The translations under genes were made by a program, and so were the position numbers. Shown piece by piece: positions 12,419-20,436 of a DNA stretch of 64,000 bases. A model generated the notes under the pieces. The model worked only from the letters and a program-made list of their open reading frames with translations. It was not told the DNA's origin and searched no databases. Every line of letters begins with the position of its first letter. The first letter of the stretch is position 1. Source of the stretch: Brevundimonas sp. (GTDB taxonomy: Bacteria; Pseudomonadota; Alphaproteobacteria; Caulobacterales; Caulobacteraceae); assembly GCF_027484365.1 (NCBI RefSeq), contig NZ_JAIXTC010000026.1:62001-126000 (forward strand), in the 5' to 3' direction.

Positions 12419-13063
12419 TCAGGGCTTGAACAGCCCCGCGAACAGGGCGTCGAGCATGGTTCGGGTCAGCAGGTTGCGATCGACCCAGTCGAAATAGGGT
12501 TTGGTGATCATCAGCGAGACGACGCCGTGCGCTCCGGCCCACAGCGCCTGGGCCGTGGCGCGGGCGTCACCTCGAAGATGGCCCGCCGCGCCCGCCTCCT
12601 CGACGAGGGCTTCGAACCCCCGGAACAGGTCGCCGCCCAGCATCTGGGCCGCGCTCTGCGCACCGTCCCGCGCCTCGATCGGGCGGGTCAGATAGGTCAG
12701 GCGATAGGCGTTGGGGTTCTCGAAGCCGAAATCGACATAGGCCTCCATCAATCTGCGCAGGATGACGTCCGGCGACCCGCCCTCGGCGGCGACCGCCACG
12801 TTCGCCGCCTGAAGCCGTGAGAAGGCCAGCCGGCAGATCTCGTGCAGGATCTCGCTCTTTTCGGAAAAATGCATGTAGAGCGCCGTCGATGACAGGCCGA
12901 CCTCGTCCGCGATCCGGCGGATCGTCGCGCCCTCGTATCCGACCTCCACAAAGATGCGCTCTGCGGCGGCGAGAATCTCGGCACGGCGGGCGTAGCCCTC
13001 GCCCTTCGGCTTGCGGGTCGAGCGGGATCGAGCTGTTGAGGACATCACGGTTTCAGCCGACAC
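12419..13063 (-). CDS. TetR/AcrR family transcriptional regulator
   Basis: A one-component repressor of about 214 residues. The helix-turn-helix lies at residues 20-65 (ILAAAERIFVEVGYEGATIRRIADEVGLSSTALYMHFSEKSEIL), given here in part only as the family signature. The C-terminal domain resembles the WHG/TetR_C group and ends VDRNLLTRTMLDALFAGLF. I prefer the GTG at 13063, preceded by AGGGAG at 6 nt, over the ATG at 13045, which lacks a ribosome binding site. It is transcribed divergently from the glycosyltransferase and may regulate it. The ligand is unknown. Confidence 0.88.
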   Translation of the reverse strand: MSAETVMSSTARSRSTRKPKGEGYARRAEILAAAERIFVEVGYEGATIRRIADEVGLSSTALYMHFSEKSEILHEICRLAFSRLQAANVAVAAEGGSPDVILRRLMEAYVDFGFENPNAYRLTYLTRPIEARDGAQSAAQMLGGDLFRGFEALVEEAGAAGHLRGDARATAQALWAGAHGVVSLMITKPYFDWVDRNLLTRTMLDALFAGLFKP

Positions 13064-13184
13064 GCTGATCTCCCTGAAGGAGGACCGACGCGCCAACGGG
13101 GCCCGCCTCGCCCCTGCATAGCCCCATTGCCGTGACGGCGCCAACGCCTTGCCCCAAGCACAACCTTGGGATAGTTCGTTAACC

Positions 13185-14600
13185 ATGACGCGCATCGGAA
13201 GTGGCATACATGCTTCGACGAGCGGGTATCCCTATCATGCGGATATGCGGTCGTTAGGCCTTGGTCAGTGGATCGTTGTCGCGACGGTCGGCGGCGGTCT
13301 TGGATGGGGATTTGTCGCGAACGCCCCCGCCACCGGCATGGTTCTGATTCTGCTGGCGCAGATCACATTCCTCTCGGCAGCCGCCTGGCGTGTCCTGCTG
13401 ATCCTCGTCAGCCTCCGCCTCGACCCCGACCCGGAACCGGCGCGCCGCCTCCCACGGTACACCATCCTCGCCGCGCTGCTCGACGAGGCCGAGATCCTGC
13501 CACAGCTCATCGATCGCCTTGACGCGATCGACTACCCCCGCAACCGGCTCGAAGGCTTCCTGCTTCTGGAGGCGCACGATCATCCCACCCTCGAGGCGGC
13601 CGCTGAATGCGCCATCCCCGCCTGGCTCAAGGTGCTCATCGTTCCGCCGGGCGGCCCGAGAACGAAACCGGCCGCCCTCAACGCAGGCCTCGCGGTCGCC
13701 TCCGGCGCCCTTCTCACCGTCTATGACGCCGAGGACGATCCCGACCCGCTCCAGTTGCGCGAGGCCGCCGCCCGGTTCGCCGCCGATCCCGCCGCGCGCC
13801 TCGCCACACTCCAGGCGCCGCTGCGGATACGCCCTCCGGCCGGCTCGGGCAGCGGCTTTCTCGATCGACAGTTCGCTGTTGAATACGCTGCCCTGTTCGA
13901 GGTCACCCTGCCCGCCATGGCGCGGCTCGGACTGCCGTTTCCGCTGGGCGGCACCAGCAATCATTTCCGCGTCGAGGCCCTGCGAGCGGTCGGCGGGTGG
14001 GATGCCCACAATGTCACGGAGGACGCGGACCTGGGCTTCCGCCTCTGGCGCAAGGGCTATCGTCTCGGCGCCCTGCGGTGCCCCACCTACGAAACGCCGC
14101 CCGGCCACATGATCGACTGGCTCCCCCAGCGGACGCGCTGGCTCAAGGGCTTCATGCAGACCTGGGGCGTCCACTCCCGCTCGCTGGCCGGGTTGGGGTG
14201 GCACGGCGTCCTTTCACTGACAATGACCCTGGGGATGTCGCTGCTGGCCGCCCTCGCCCACGCGCCCTCCCTGGCCTGGCTCATCGCCACCATCGCCATT
14301 GCAATAGTGGCAGGCCTGCCGCCGGAAGCGCCACGGTTCGCCTTGGCGGTTCTGGTCGTCGGTCTGGCGGCCGCCTGGCTCAACGGCAAGATCGGCGCGC
14401 GACGGGCGGGCGTGCCCTACACCGCCGCCGACATGATCGTCGCTCCGGCCTACTGGTCGCTGCTGACCCTCGCGTTCGGCCACGCCGTCTGGCGACTGGT
14501 CGCCGAACCGTTCGCCTGGGACAAGACGCGCCATCGGCGCGATCCAGCCGTCGAGATCGCGGCGATGGCGGAGGTCGACGCAGGACGCGAGGCCGCCTGA
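13185..14600 (+). CDS. Membrane GT2 glycosyltransferase (cellulose-synthase-like)
   Basis: A processive-type family 2 glycosyltransferase of about 471 residues. It has two N-terminal membrane segments, then the cytoplasmic GT-A domain. Visible motifs are the nucleotide-sugar DAEDDP (DXD), TEDADLGFRLWRKGYR (catalytic base region) and QRTRWLKGFMQTW, the Q-x-x-R-W motif of processive synthases. Three to four membrane helices follow. Such proteins extend exopolysaccharides; the sugar is not evident. It lacks the large N-terminal type II-secretion-like domain found in some relatives. No polysaccharide operon surrounds it. The start is uncertain: ATG at 13185 or at 13245 (MRSLGLGQWIVV). Confidence 0.85.
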   Translation: MTRIGSGIHASTSGYPYHADMRSLGLGQWIVVATVGGGLGWGFVANAPATGMVLILLAQITFLSAAAWRVLLILVSLRLDPDPEPARRLPRYTILAALLDEAEILPQLIDRLDAIDYPRNRLEGFLLLEAHDHPTLEAAAECAIPAWLKVLIVPPGGPRTKPAALNAGLAVASGALLTVYDAEDDPDPLQLREAAARFAADPAARLATLQAPLRIRPPAGSGSGFLDRQFAVEYAALFEVTLPAMARLGLPFPLGGTSNHFRVEALRAVGGWDAHNVTEDADLGFRLWRKGYRLGALRCPTYETPPGHMIDWLPQRTRWLKGFMQTWGVHSRSLAGLGWHGVLSLTMTLGMSLLAALAHAPSLAWLIATIAIAIVAGLPPEAPRFALAVLVVGLAAAWLNGKIGARRAGVPYTAADMIVAPAYWSLLTLAFGHAVWRLVAEPFAWDKTRHRRDPAVEIAAMAEVDAGREAA

Positions 14601-14681
14601 CGGCCGGACCTTGATCAGCTCAGGAGGGATCGCGTCGCGAGTCCGCTGATGCCGTGAATCGGGATCCAGACTTACTCTGGA

Positions 14682-14725
14682 GCCTGATCCGACCCGAAAA
14701 CCGCTTACACTTTTCCAGATCAGGC
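14682..14725. repeat. 44-bp palindromic intergenic repeat, copy 1
   Basis: Ends GCCTGATC (14682-14689) and GATCAGGC (14718-14725) are perfect inverted repeats around a core containing CGAAAACCGCTTACACTTTT. Its reverse complement matches 39 of 44 positions of the element at 31415-31458. The pattern resembles a mobile palindrome seen between genes in many alphaproteobacteria, known to me from general experience. It sits just upstream of the ribosome binding site of the following methyltransferase. Confidence 0.8.
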
Positions 14726-14741
14726 TCTAGAGGCCTTGCCG

Positions 14742-15641
14742 ATGCCGCCCGTCCTGTCACCTGCGCCCGAAACCCTCGTCACCCGGGGCTGGTCAGACTA
14801 CGCCCTGCTCGACAGCGGCGACGGCCGGAAACTGGAACGCTACGGCCGGCACACGGTCGTCCGCCCGGAACCCCAGTGTTTCTGGAAGCCCCGCGACCCC
14901 GCCGCCTTCGACCGCGCCAACGCGGTCTTCGACCCCCAGCAGGAGGAAGAGGACGCCGGCCGCTGGCGTTTCGACGCCCACGGCCCGATCGATGCTTTCC
15001 CGCTGAGCTGGCGCGACGTGCGTTTCACCGGTCGCTTCACGCCGTTCCGCCACCTCGCCTTCTTCCCGGAGCAGGCCGCCAACTGGGACTGGCTGGACGC
15101 CCGGATCCGCACCCTCCAGCGCCCGCGCATCCTCAACCTGTTCGGCTACACCGGCGTCGCCTCCCTCGCGGCGGCATCAGCAGGCGCCGAGGTCACCCAT
15201 GTCGACGCCTCCAAGAAGTCCGTCGCCTGGGCCCGCGAGAACGCCGAACTCTCGGGCCTGTCCGACAGGCCCATCCGCTGGATCGTGGATGACGCCCGGA
15301 AATACGTCGCCCGCGAGGTCCGTCGCGGTGCGAAATATCACGGCATCATTCTCGATCCGCCAAAGTACGGACGCGGCCCGACCGGCGAGGTCTGGCGCCT
15401 GTTCGAGGACATGCCGGGCCTGCTCGCCGACTGCGCCGCCCTTCTGGCCGACGACGCCGACTTCCTGCTGCTGAACGCCTACGCCGCCCGCATCTCGGGC
15501 CTGTCGCTGGCGCACCAGATGAAAGAGGCCACAGGCGGGCGCGGCGGCCGGATCGACTGGGGCGAACTGGCCCTGTCCGAGGACGGTCCAGACCCCCGCG
15601 CCATCGGTCTCAGCTTCTTCGCCCGGTGGTCCGCATCATGA
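14742..15641 (+). CDS. Class I SAM-dependent methyltransferase (RlmI/RlmK-like)
   Basis: A 299-residue Rossmann-fold methyltransferase. The SAM-binding motif is LNLFGYTGVASLAAASAGAE (near residue 133) followed by the acidic VDASKKSV. The active-site motif is ILDPPKYGRGP. The arrangement resembles RlmI/RlmK-type 23S rRNA methyltransferases, but the N-terminal PUA domain is missing, so the target cannot be assigned. The ATG at 14742 has an AGAGG ribosome binding site. Its TGA overlaps the next ATG (ATGA at 15638-15641), so it is translationally coupled to a second RNA methyltransferase. Confidence 0.85.
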   Translation: MPPVLSPAPETLVTRGWSDYALLDSGDGRKLERYGRHTVVRPEPQCFWKPRDPAAFDRANAVFDPQQEEEDAGRWRFDAHGPIDAFPLSWRDVRFTGRFTPFRHLAFFPEQAANWDWLDARIRTLQRPRILNLFGYTGVASLAAASAGAEVTHVDASKKSVAWARENAELSGLSDRPIRWIVDDARKYVAREVRRGAKYHGIILDPPKYGRGPTGEVWRLFEDMPGLLADCAALLADDADFLLLNAYAARISGLSLAHQMKEATGGRGGRIDWGELALSEDGPDPRAIGLSFFARWSAS

Positions 15642-16438
15642 GCGAAGACCGCCTCATCACCTCCCTGACCAACGATACGGTCAAGGCCGTCCGCGCCCTG
15701 CACATGCGCAAGGAGCGCGAAGCCACCGGCCTGTTCCTGGCCGAGGGTCTGAAATTCATCGGCGAGGCCCTGGACCAGGGCCGCGCGCCGCAGACCCTGC
15801 TCGTCGGTATGGAGGCGCGTCCGCACCCTCTGCTGGATCGCGCCAGGGCCGAGACCCTCAGGGCCGGCGGCGAGATCGTCGTCGTCACCCACCCGATCCT
15901 TGAGAAGATCAGCCGTCGCGAGAACCCCCAGACCGTCCTGGGCGTCTTCGACCAGGCCTATACGCCCCTGACCGCCCTGAAGCCGGAGACCGCGCCCTGC
16001 TGGGTCGCCCTGGAACAGGTCCGCGATCCCGGCAATCTCGGCACCATCATCCGCACCGCGGACGCGGCCGGCTGCGGCGGCGTCATCCTGATCGGCGACT
16101 GTGTCGATCCCTTCTCGGTCGAGGCAGTCCGCGCCACCATGGGCTCGGTCTTCGCCGTCGCCATCACCCGGACGAGCCCGACCGACTTCCTGGCCTGGCG
16201 CGAGACCTGGCCCGGCAGTGTCGTCGGCACACGTCTGGACGCCACCGTCGACTATCGTTCGGCCGCCTACGCCAGGCCCAGTCTGATCCTCATGGGCAAT
16301 GAGCAGGCCGGCCTGACCGATGCGCTGGCAGACGCCTGCGATGTCAACGTCAAGATCCCGATGCGCGGCCGGGCCGACAGCCTGAACCTCGCCATCGCCA
16401 CCGGCGTGATGGTCTATGCATTGACGGACGACGTCTGA
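15638..16438 (+). CDS. TrmH/SpoU family RNA 2'-O-methyltransferase
   Basis: A 266-residue SPOUT enzyme that probably methylates ribose in rRNA or tRNA. An N-terminal substrate-binding domain (KEREATGLFLAEGLKFIGEAL) is followed by the three SPOUT motifs: LEQVRDPGNLGTIIRTADAAG, LILMGNEQAGLTDAL, and IPMRGRADSLNLAIATGVMVY. These form the knotted SAM site. It overlaps the preceding methyltransferase by 4 bp; together they look like an RNA-modification pair. A second TrmH-family gene occurs at 41176-41994. Confidence 0.93.
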   Translation: MSEDRLITSLTNDTVKAVRALHMRKEREATGLFLAEGLKFIGEALDQGRAPQTLLVGMEARPHPLLDRARAETLRAGGEIVVVTHPILEKISRRENPQTVLGVFDQAYTPLTALKPETAPCWVALEQVRDPGNLGTIIRTADAAGCGGVILIGDCVDPFSVEAVRATMGSVFAVAITRTSPTDFLAWRETWPGSVVGTRLDATVDYRSAAYARPSLILMGNEQAGLTDALADACDVNVKIPMRGRADSLNLAIATGVMVYALTDDV

Positions 16439-16444
16439 CGGCCG

Positions 16445-17746
16445 TCAGTTCGCGCCCTCGCCTTCCTCGTTTTTCAGCCGGGTCATGGCCCACAGCGCCA
16501 GGGTCGTCAGCACCGCCGCCCCGGTCAGGTACAGGCCGACAGCGCCGAGCCCATAGGTCTTGCCCAGCCTGGTCGCCACATAGGGCGCCAAAGACGCGCC
16601 GAGGATGCCCGCCACGTTGAACGCCATCGACGCCCCCGTATAGCGCACCGCCGCCGGGAAGGGCCGCGCCATGGCCGCGCTCAATGGACCATAGGTGCAA
16701 CCCATCAGGGCGAAGCCGAGCGCGAAATAGATCAGCAACCCGGTCAGGCCCGCGCCGAACAGCGGGCCGATCAGAAAGCCGAACAGACCGATGCCGATCG
16801 ACGCCATCATCAGGATCCGTAGCTGTCCCCACTTGTCCGCCGCCAGGGCCGCGACCGGGATCATGGCCCCGAAGAACAGCACGCCCACGAGCTGGATCGG
16901 CAGGATGTCGGCCCGCGCCAGCCCCAGCTCCGTCGTCGCCCAGGACAGGCCCCAGACCGTCAGCAGATAGAAGATGACGAAGGTCGTCATCCCGCCGACG
17001 GCGCCCAGCAGAAGCGCACCCTTGTAACGGGCAAACAGGGTCACGACCGGCGCCCGAACCCGCTCGGCCCTGTCCACGACCTTCTGGAACTCCGGCGTCT
17101 CGTGGATCCTCAACCGCACCCACAGGCCGACGAACACCAGCACCGCGCTGGCCACGAAGGGAATCCGCCAGCCCCAGGCCAGGAAGTCCGCCTCGGCCAT
17201 GAAGGTCGTCAGCAGGATGAAGGATCCGGTCGACAGGACGAAACCGATCGGAGCCCCCATTTGCGGGAACATGCCGAACCAGGCCTTGCGTCCCGGCGGC
17301 GCGTTCTCGGTCGCCAGAAGCACCGCCCCGCCCCATTCGCCGCCCAGTCCGAACCCCTGCCCGAAGCGGCACACAGCCAGCAGCAACGGCGCGATCACCC
17401 CGGCCTGGGCATGGGTCGGCAACAGGCCGATGGCGATGGTGGACAGCCCCATGGTCATCAGGGCCGCGACAAGGGTCGCCTTGCGTCCCACCCGGTCGCC
17501 GAAATGGCCGAACACGACCGCCCCGACCGGCCGCGCGAAGAAGGCGATGGCGAAGGTCACGAACGAACTCAACTGGGCCGCCGCCGGGTCCGTGCCCGGA
17601 AAGAACAGCGCCGGGAACACCAGCACAGCCGCTGTGGCGTAGATGTAGAAGTCAAAAAACTCGATCGTCGTGCCGATCAGGCTGGCGAACAGGACGCGGC
17701 GCGTCGAGGCCGGGCTGGGCGCGATCAGCAGTGCAGGTTCGGTCAA
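16445..17746 (-). CDS. MFS transporter, metabolite:H+ symporter (MHS) type
   Basis: A 433-residue, 12-helix major-facilitator protein. MHS-subfamily signatures are the N-terminal LIGTTIEFFDFYIYATAA, the loop motif GHFGDRVGRKATLVAALM, and CRFGQGFGLGGEWGGAVLLATE. Family members import organic acids, proline, betaine or shikimate; the substrate cannot be told here. It lies between the RNA methyltransferase (convergent, 6-bp gap) and hrpB (same strand, 60 bp upstream), with no obvious partner genes. Confidence 0.92.
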   Translation of the reverse strand: MTEPALLIAPSPASTRRVLFASLIGTTIEFFDFYIYATAAVLVFPALFFPGTDPAAAQLSSFVTFAIAFFARPVGAVVFGHFGDRVGRKATLVAALMTMGLSTIAIGLLPTHAQAGVIAPLLLAVCRFGQGFGLGGEWGGAVLLATENAPPGRKAWFGMFPQMGAPIGFVLSTGSFILLTTFMAEADFLAWGWRIPFVASAVLVFVGLWVRLRIHETPEFQKVVDRAERVRAPVVTLFARYKGALLLGAVGGMTTFVIFYLLTVWGLSWATTELGLARADILPIQLVGVLFFGAMIPVAALAADKWGQLRILMMASIGIGLFGFLIGPLFGAGLTGLLIYFALGFALMGCTYGPLSAAMARPFPAAVRYTGASMAFNVAGILGASLAPYVATRLGKTYGLGAVGLYLTGAAVLTTLALWAMTRLKNEEGEGAN

Positions 17747-17806
17747 CGGTATTCCCCCGGGTCGTTGACCATCGTTGCGTCGGACACCCTGCGCCGGTCA
17801 AGCGGT

Positions 17807-20236
17807 TCAGGTCCCTCTGGGCTTCACCCTGTTGGTCGGCGGCGCCTCCGCGGGGTTCTCGGGCCACGGATGCCTCGGATAGCGACCTCGCATATCCGAG
17901 CGCACATCCTTCCATGACCCGCGCCAGAACCCCGGCAGGTCCTTTGTCATCTGGATCGGCCGCCGCGCCGGCGACAGCAGGGCCAGGGTCAGCGGGACAC
18001 GCCCGGCCCCCACTGCAGGATGGGTCGTCACCCCGAACAACTCCTGAACCCGGATATCCACGCGCGGCCCGCCCTCGGCGCCGTAGTCGATGCCCGACGA
18101 CCCCAGCGGCGTCGTCAACCGGGCCGGCGCCAGCTCGTCCATCTGCCGCCGCCGGTCCCAGGGCACCAACGCTTCCAGCCCCTGGACCAGCGCCTCATCC
18201 CTGATCTGCGCCAGGTCCTCCACACCCTCCAGCAGGGGCCACAGCCAGTCTTGGCGTCGCGTCATCAGGGCCGCATCGGATACGTCCGGCCAGTCGGCAT
18301 CCAGCCCATGGAGGAAGGCCAGCCGCGCCCGCAGGGCGCTCGACCGTTCGCCCCATCTCAAACTCGACAACCCATCCGCCTCGACCTCGACCCGGAGCGC
18401 CCCTGTGATCGCGGCCCGATCCGGCGTCCCGATGATCTTCTCGTCGAAGACGATGGCCCCGACACGCCGGATCCGCCGCATCACCCTCCGTCCTGACGGC
18501 TCGCGCACCAGCCGGTCCTCGCTCGTCAGCCGCGCCTCCAGCGACGACGGGTCCAGCGGCGCCGCCAGCCGGATGCGGTCCCTCACTTCCCCGCCCCCGA
18601 GATCGCCGACCGCCAGCCAGATCTCCCGGGCAAGACCGTCCGTCGCATCGAGAAACGCCCCGCGCCCGGACGCCAGCAAAACCTCGCCCGGCTTGCCCCG
18701 GGTCCTGGCCACCCGCTCGGGGAAGGCCTCGGCCAGCAGGTCGCCAGGCTCGATCTCGGCACCGCCGGTCCGCCCGCCTGCCGCCCTGGCCCAGCGCTCG
18801 ACCAGCCGGCGCGCATCCTGCGCCCGCGCCGACCGGTCCCGATCGAATCCGCGCAGCCGGTCTCTCAGATCGACCTCGTTTCCGCCCAGACCCGGCTCGC
18901 TCAACACCGCCGCGATCCGCGCGCCCAGCGCCGCATCGCCCCGATCCGCCGCTACGGTGACCAGATGCGCCAGCCTCGGCGCCAGGGGCATTCGCGTCAG
19001 CCGCCGCCCGTGATCGGTGAGCGCGCCCGCCTCATCCAGCGCCCCCAACCGCGTCAGCACCGCCCGCGCCTCCGCCAGCGCCCCGGCCGGCGGCGCGTCG
19101 AGCAGAGCCAGTCCCTCCGTCGTCCGCGCGCCCCAGCGCGCCAGATCCAGCGCCAGTCCGGTCAGGTCGGCCTCGAGAATCTCCGGCCTCTGATGCGGAA
19201 CCAGACCCCGCGTCGCCTCCTCGTCCCACAGCCGGTAGCAGACCCCCGGCTCGGTCCGCCCCGCCCGGCCGCGCCGCTGCTCCGCCGAAGAGCGGCTGAC
19301 CCGCACCGTGGCCAGCCGCGTCAGCCCACTCGACGGTTCGAACCGGGGGACGCGCGACAGGCCGCAATCGACGACCACCCGGACGCCCTGGATGGTCAGG
19401 CTGGTCTCGGCCACAGAGGTCGCCAGCACGATCTTTCGTCGCCCGGGCGGAGACGGTTCGATGGCGCGGTCCTGGGTCTCCTTGTCGAGCGCGCCGTACA
19501 GGGCGACGACATCCACCGACGGATCGCGCAACCGCTCGCCGATCCTCTGCGACGTCCGATGGATCTCCCCCTGCCCGGGCAGAAAGGCGAGGATCGACCC
19601 CGTCTGGTCGCCCAGGGCCGTCAGACAGGCCCGCGCCGTGGCATCCTCGATCCGTTCCACCGGATTGCGGCCGAGGTAGAGCGTCTCCACCGGAAACGCC
19701 CGCCCCTGCGCCTCGATCACCGGCGCGCCCTCCAGAAGCTTCGATACGCCCGCGATATCGAGCGTCGCCGACATGACCACCAGCCTGAGGTCGTCCCTCA
19801 GCACCGACTGACTGTCCCGCGCCAGCGCCAGGCCCAGGTCGGAATCGAGGCTCCGCTCATGGAACTCGTCGAAAAGCACCGCCCCGACGCCCTCCAGACC
19901 CGGATCGTCCAGGATCATCCGCGTGAACACCCCCTCGGTGATCACCTCGATCCGGGTCTGCGGTCCGATCCGGCTCTGCAAACGGGTGCGATAGCCGACG
20001 GTGTCCCCGGCCTTCTCACCCAGGGTCTGCGCCATCCGCTCCGCCGCCGCCCGCGCCGCCAGCCGACGGGGCTCCAGCAACAGAATCTTCCGGCCGCCCA
20101 GCCAGTCCGCGTCCAGCAAGGCCAGCGGCACGACCGTGGTCTTGCCGGCGCCCGGAGGGGCGGCGAGGACGACCGCCGGATTCGCGGCGATGGCGACCTT
20201 CAGCTCTTCCAGTACGGCGTGAATGGGCAGGATCAT
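17807..20236 (-). CDS. hrpB: ATP-dependent helicase HrpB (DEAH-box)
   Basis: An 809-residue superfamily 2 helicase of the HrpB group. Motifs in order are Walker A APPGAGKTTVVPL (about residue 26), motif II DEFHERS, motif III SATLD, and motif VI QRRGRAGRTEPG. A helicase-associated domain and the HrpB C-terminal domain follow. Length matches the family (about 810-830). The ATG at 20236 (MILPIHAVLEEL) is the normal HrpB start; residues upstream in frame are not conserved in character. The cellular role of HrpB is poorly defined. Confidence 0.94.
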   Translation of the reverse strand: MILPIHAVLEELKVAIAANPAVVLAAPPGAGKTTVVPLALLDADWLGGRKILLLEPRRLAARAAAERMAQTLGEKAGDTVGYRTRLQSRIGPQTRIEVITEGVFTRMILDDPGLEGVGAVLFDEFHERSLDSDLGLALARDSQSVLRDDLRLVVMSATLDIAGVSKLLEGAPVIEAQGRAFPVETLYLGRNPVERIEDATARACLTALGDQTGSILAFLPGQGEIHRTSQRIGERLRDPSVDVVALYGALDKETQDRAIEPSPPGRRKIVLATSVAETSLTIQGVRVVVDCGLSRVPRFEPSSGLTRLATVRVSRSSAEQRRGRAGRTEPGVCYRLWDEEATRGLVPHQRPEILEADLTGLALDLARWGARTTEGLALLDAPPAGALAEARAVLTRLGALDEAGALTDHGRRLTRMPLAPRLAHLVTVAADRGDAALGARIAAVLSEPGLGGNEVDLRDRLRGFDRDRSARAQDARRLVERWARAAGGRTGGAEIEPGDLLAEAFPERVARTRGKPGEVLLASGRGAFLDATDGLAREIWLAVGDLGGGEVRDRIRLAAPLDPSSLEARLTSEDRLVREPSGRRVMRRIRRVGAIVFDEKIIGTPDRAAITGALRVEVEADGLSSLRWGERSSALRARLAFLHGLDADWPDVSDAALMTRRQDWLWPLLEGVEDLAQIRDEALVQGLEALVPWDRRRQMDELAPARLTTPLGSSGIDYGAEGGPRVDIRVQELFGVTTHPAVGAGRVPLTLALLSPARRPIQMTKDLPGFWRGSWKDVRSDMRGRYPRHPWPENPAEAPPTNRVKPRGT

Positions 20237-20385
20237 CCCGGCTGCACTAGCGCGACGCTGCCCGGCGACCAAGGAATGTGCGTCCGGATCGCCACGTGCG
20301 GGGTCACGAAAACGTTGCAGCCCCTTCACTGATCGGAAACCGCGTTGCGCCTGCGATAATCCGTCGCTAGCGTCCCGCGCTGGAA

Positions 20386-20416
20386 GGCGACCCCGGGGAG
20401 GGTTCGCCGCGTTTTT
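20386..20416 (+). promoter_or_regulatory. Terminator-like hairpin in the leader of the permease gene
   Basis: GGCGACCC (20386-20393) can pair with GGGTTCGCC (20400-20408, one bulged T) around a 6-nt loop. GCG and five Ts follow. The structure ends 20 nt before the permease ATG and just before its GAGGGGG ribosome binding site. It could attenuate transcription into the amino-acid permease, or end transcripts entering from upstream. No leader peptide is evident. Confidence 0.5.
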
Positions 20417-20436
20417 GTATCGAGGGGGCGCGACGT

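Noticed and set aside
13179..13186. TTAACCAT, a CtrA half-site, at the start of the GT2 gene.
   Set aside because: There is no second TTAA at the N7 distance, and a single 8-mer is expected by chance.
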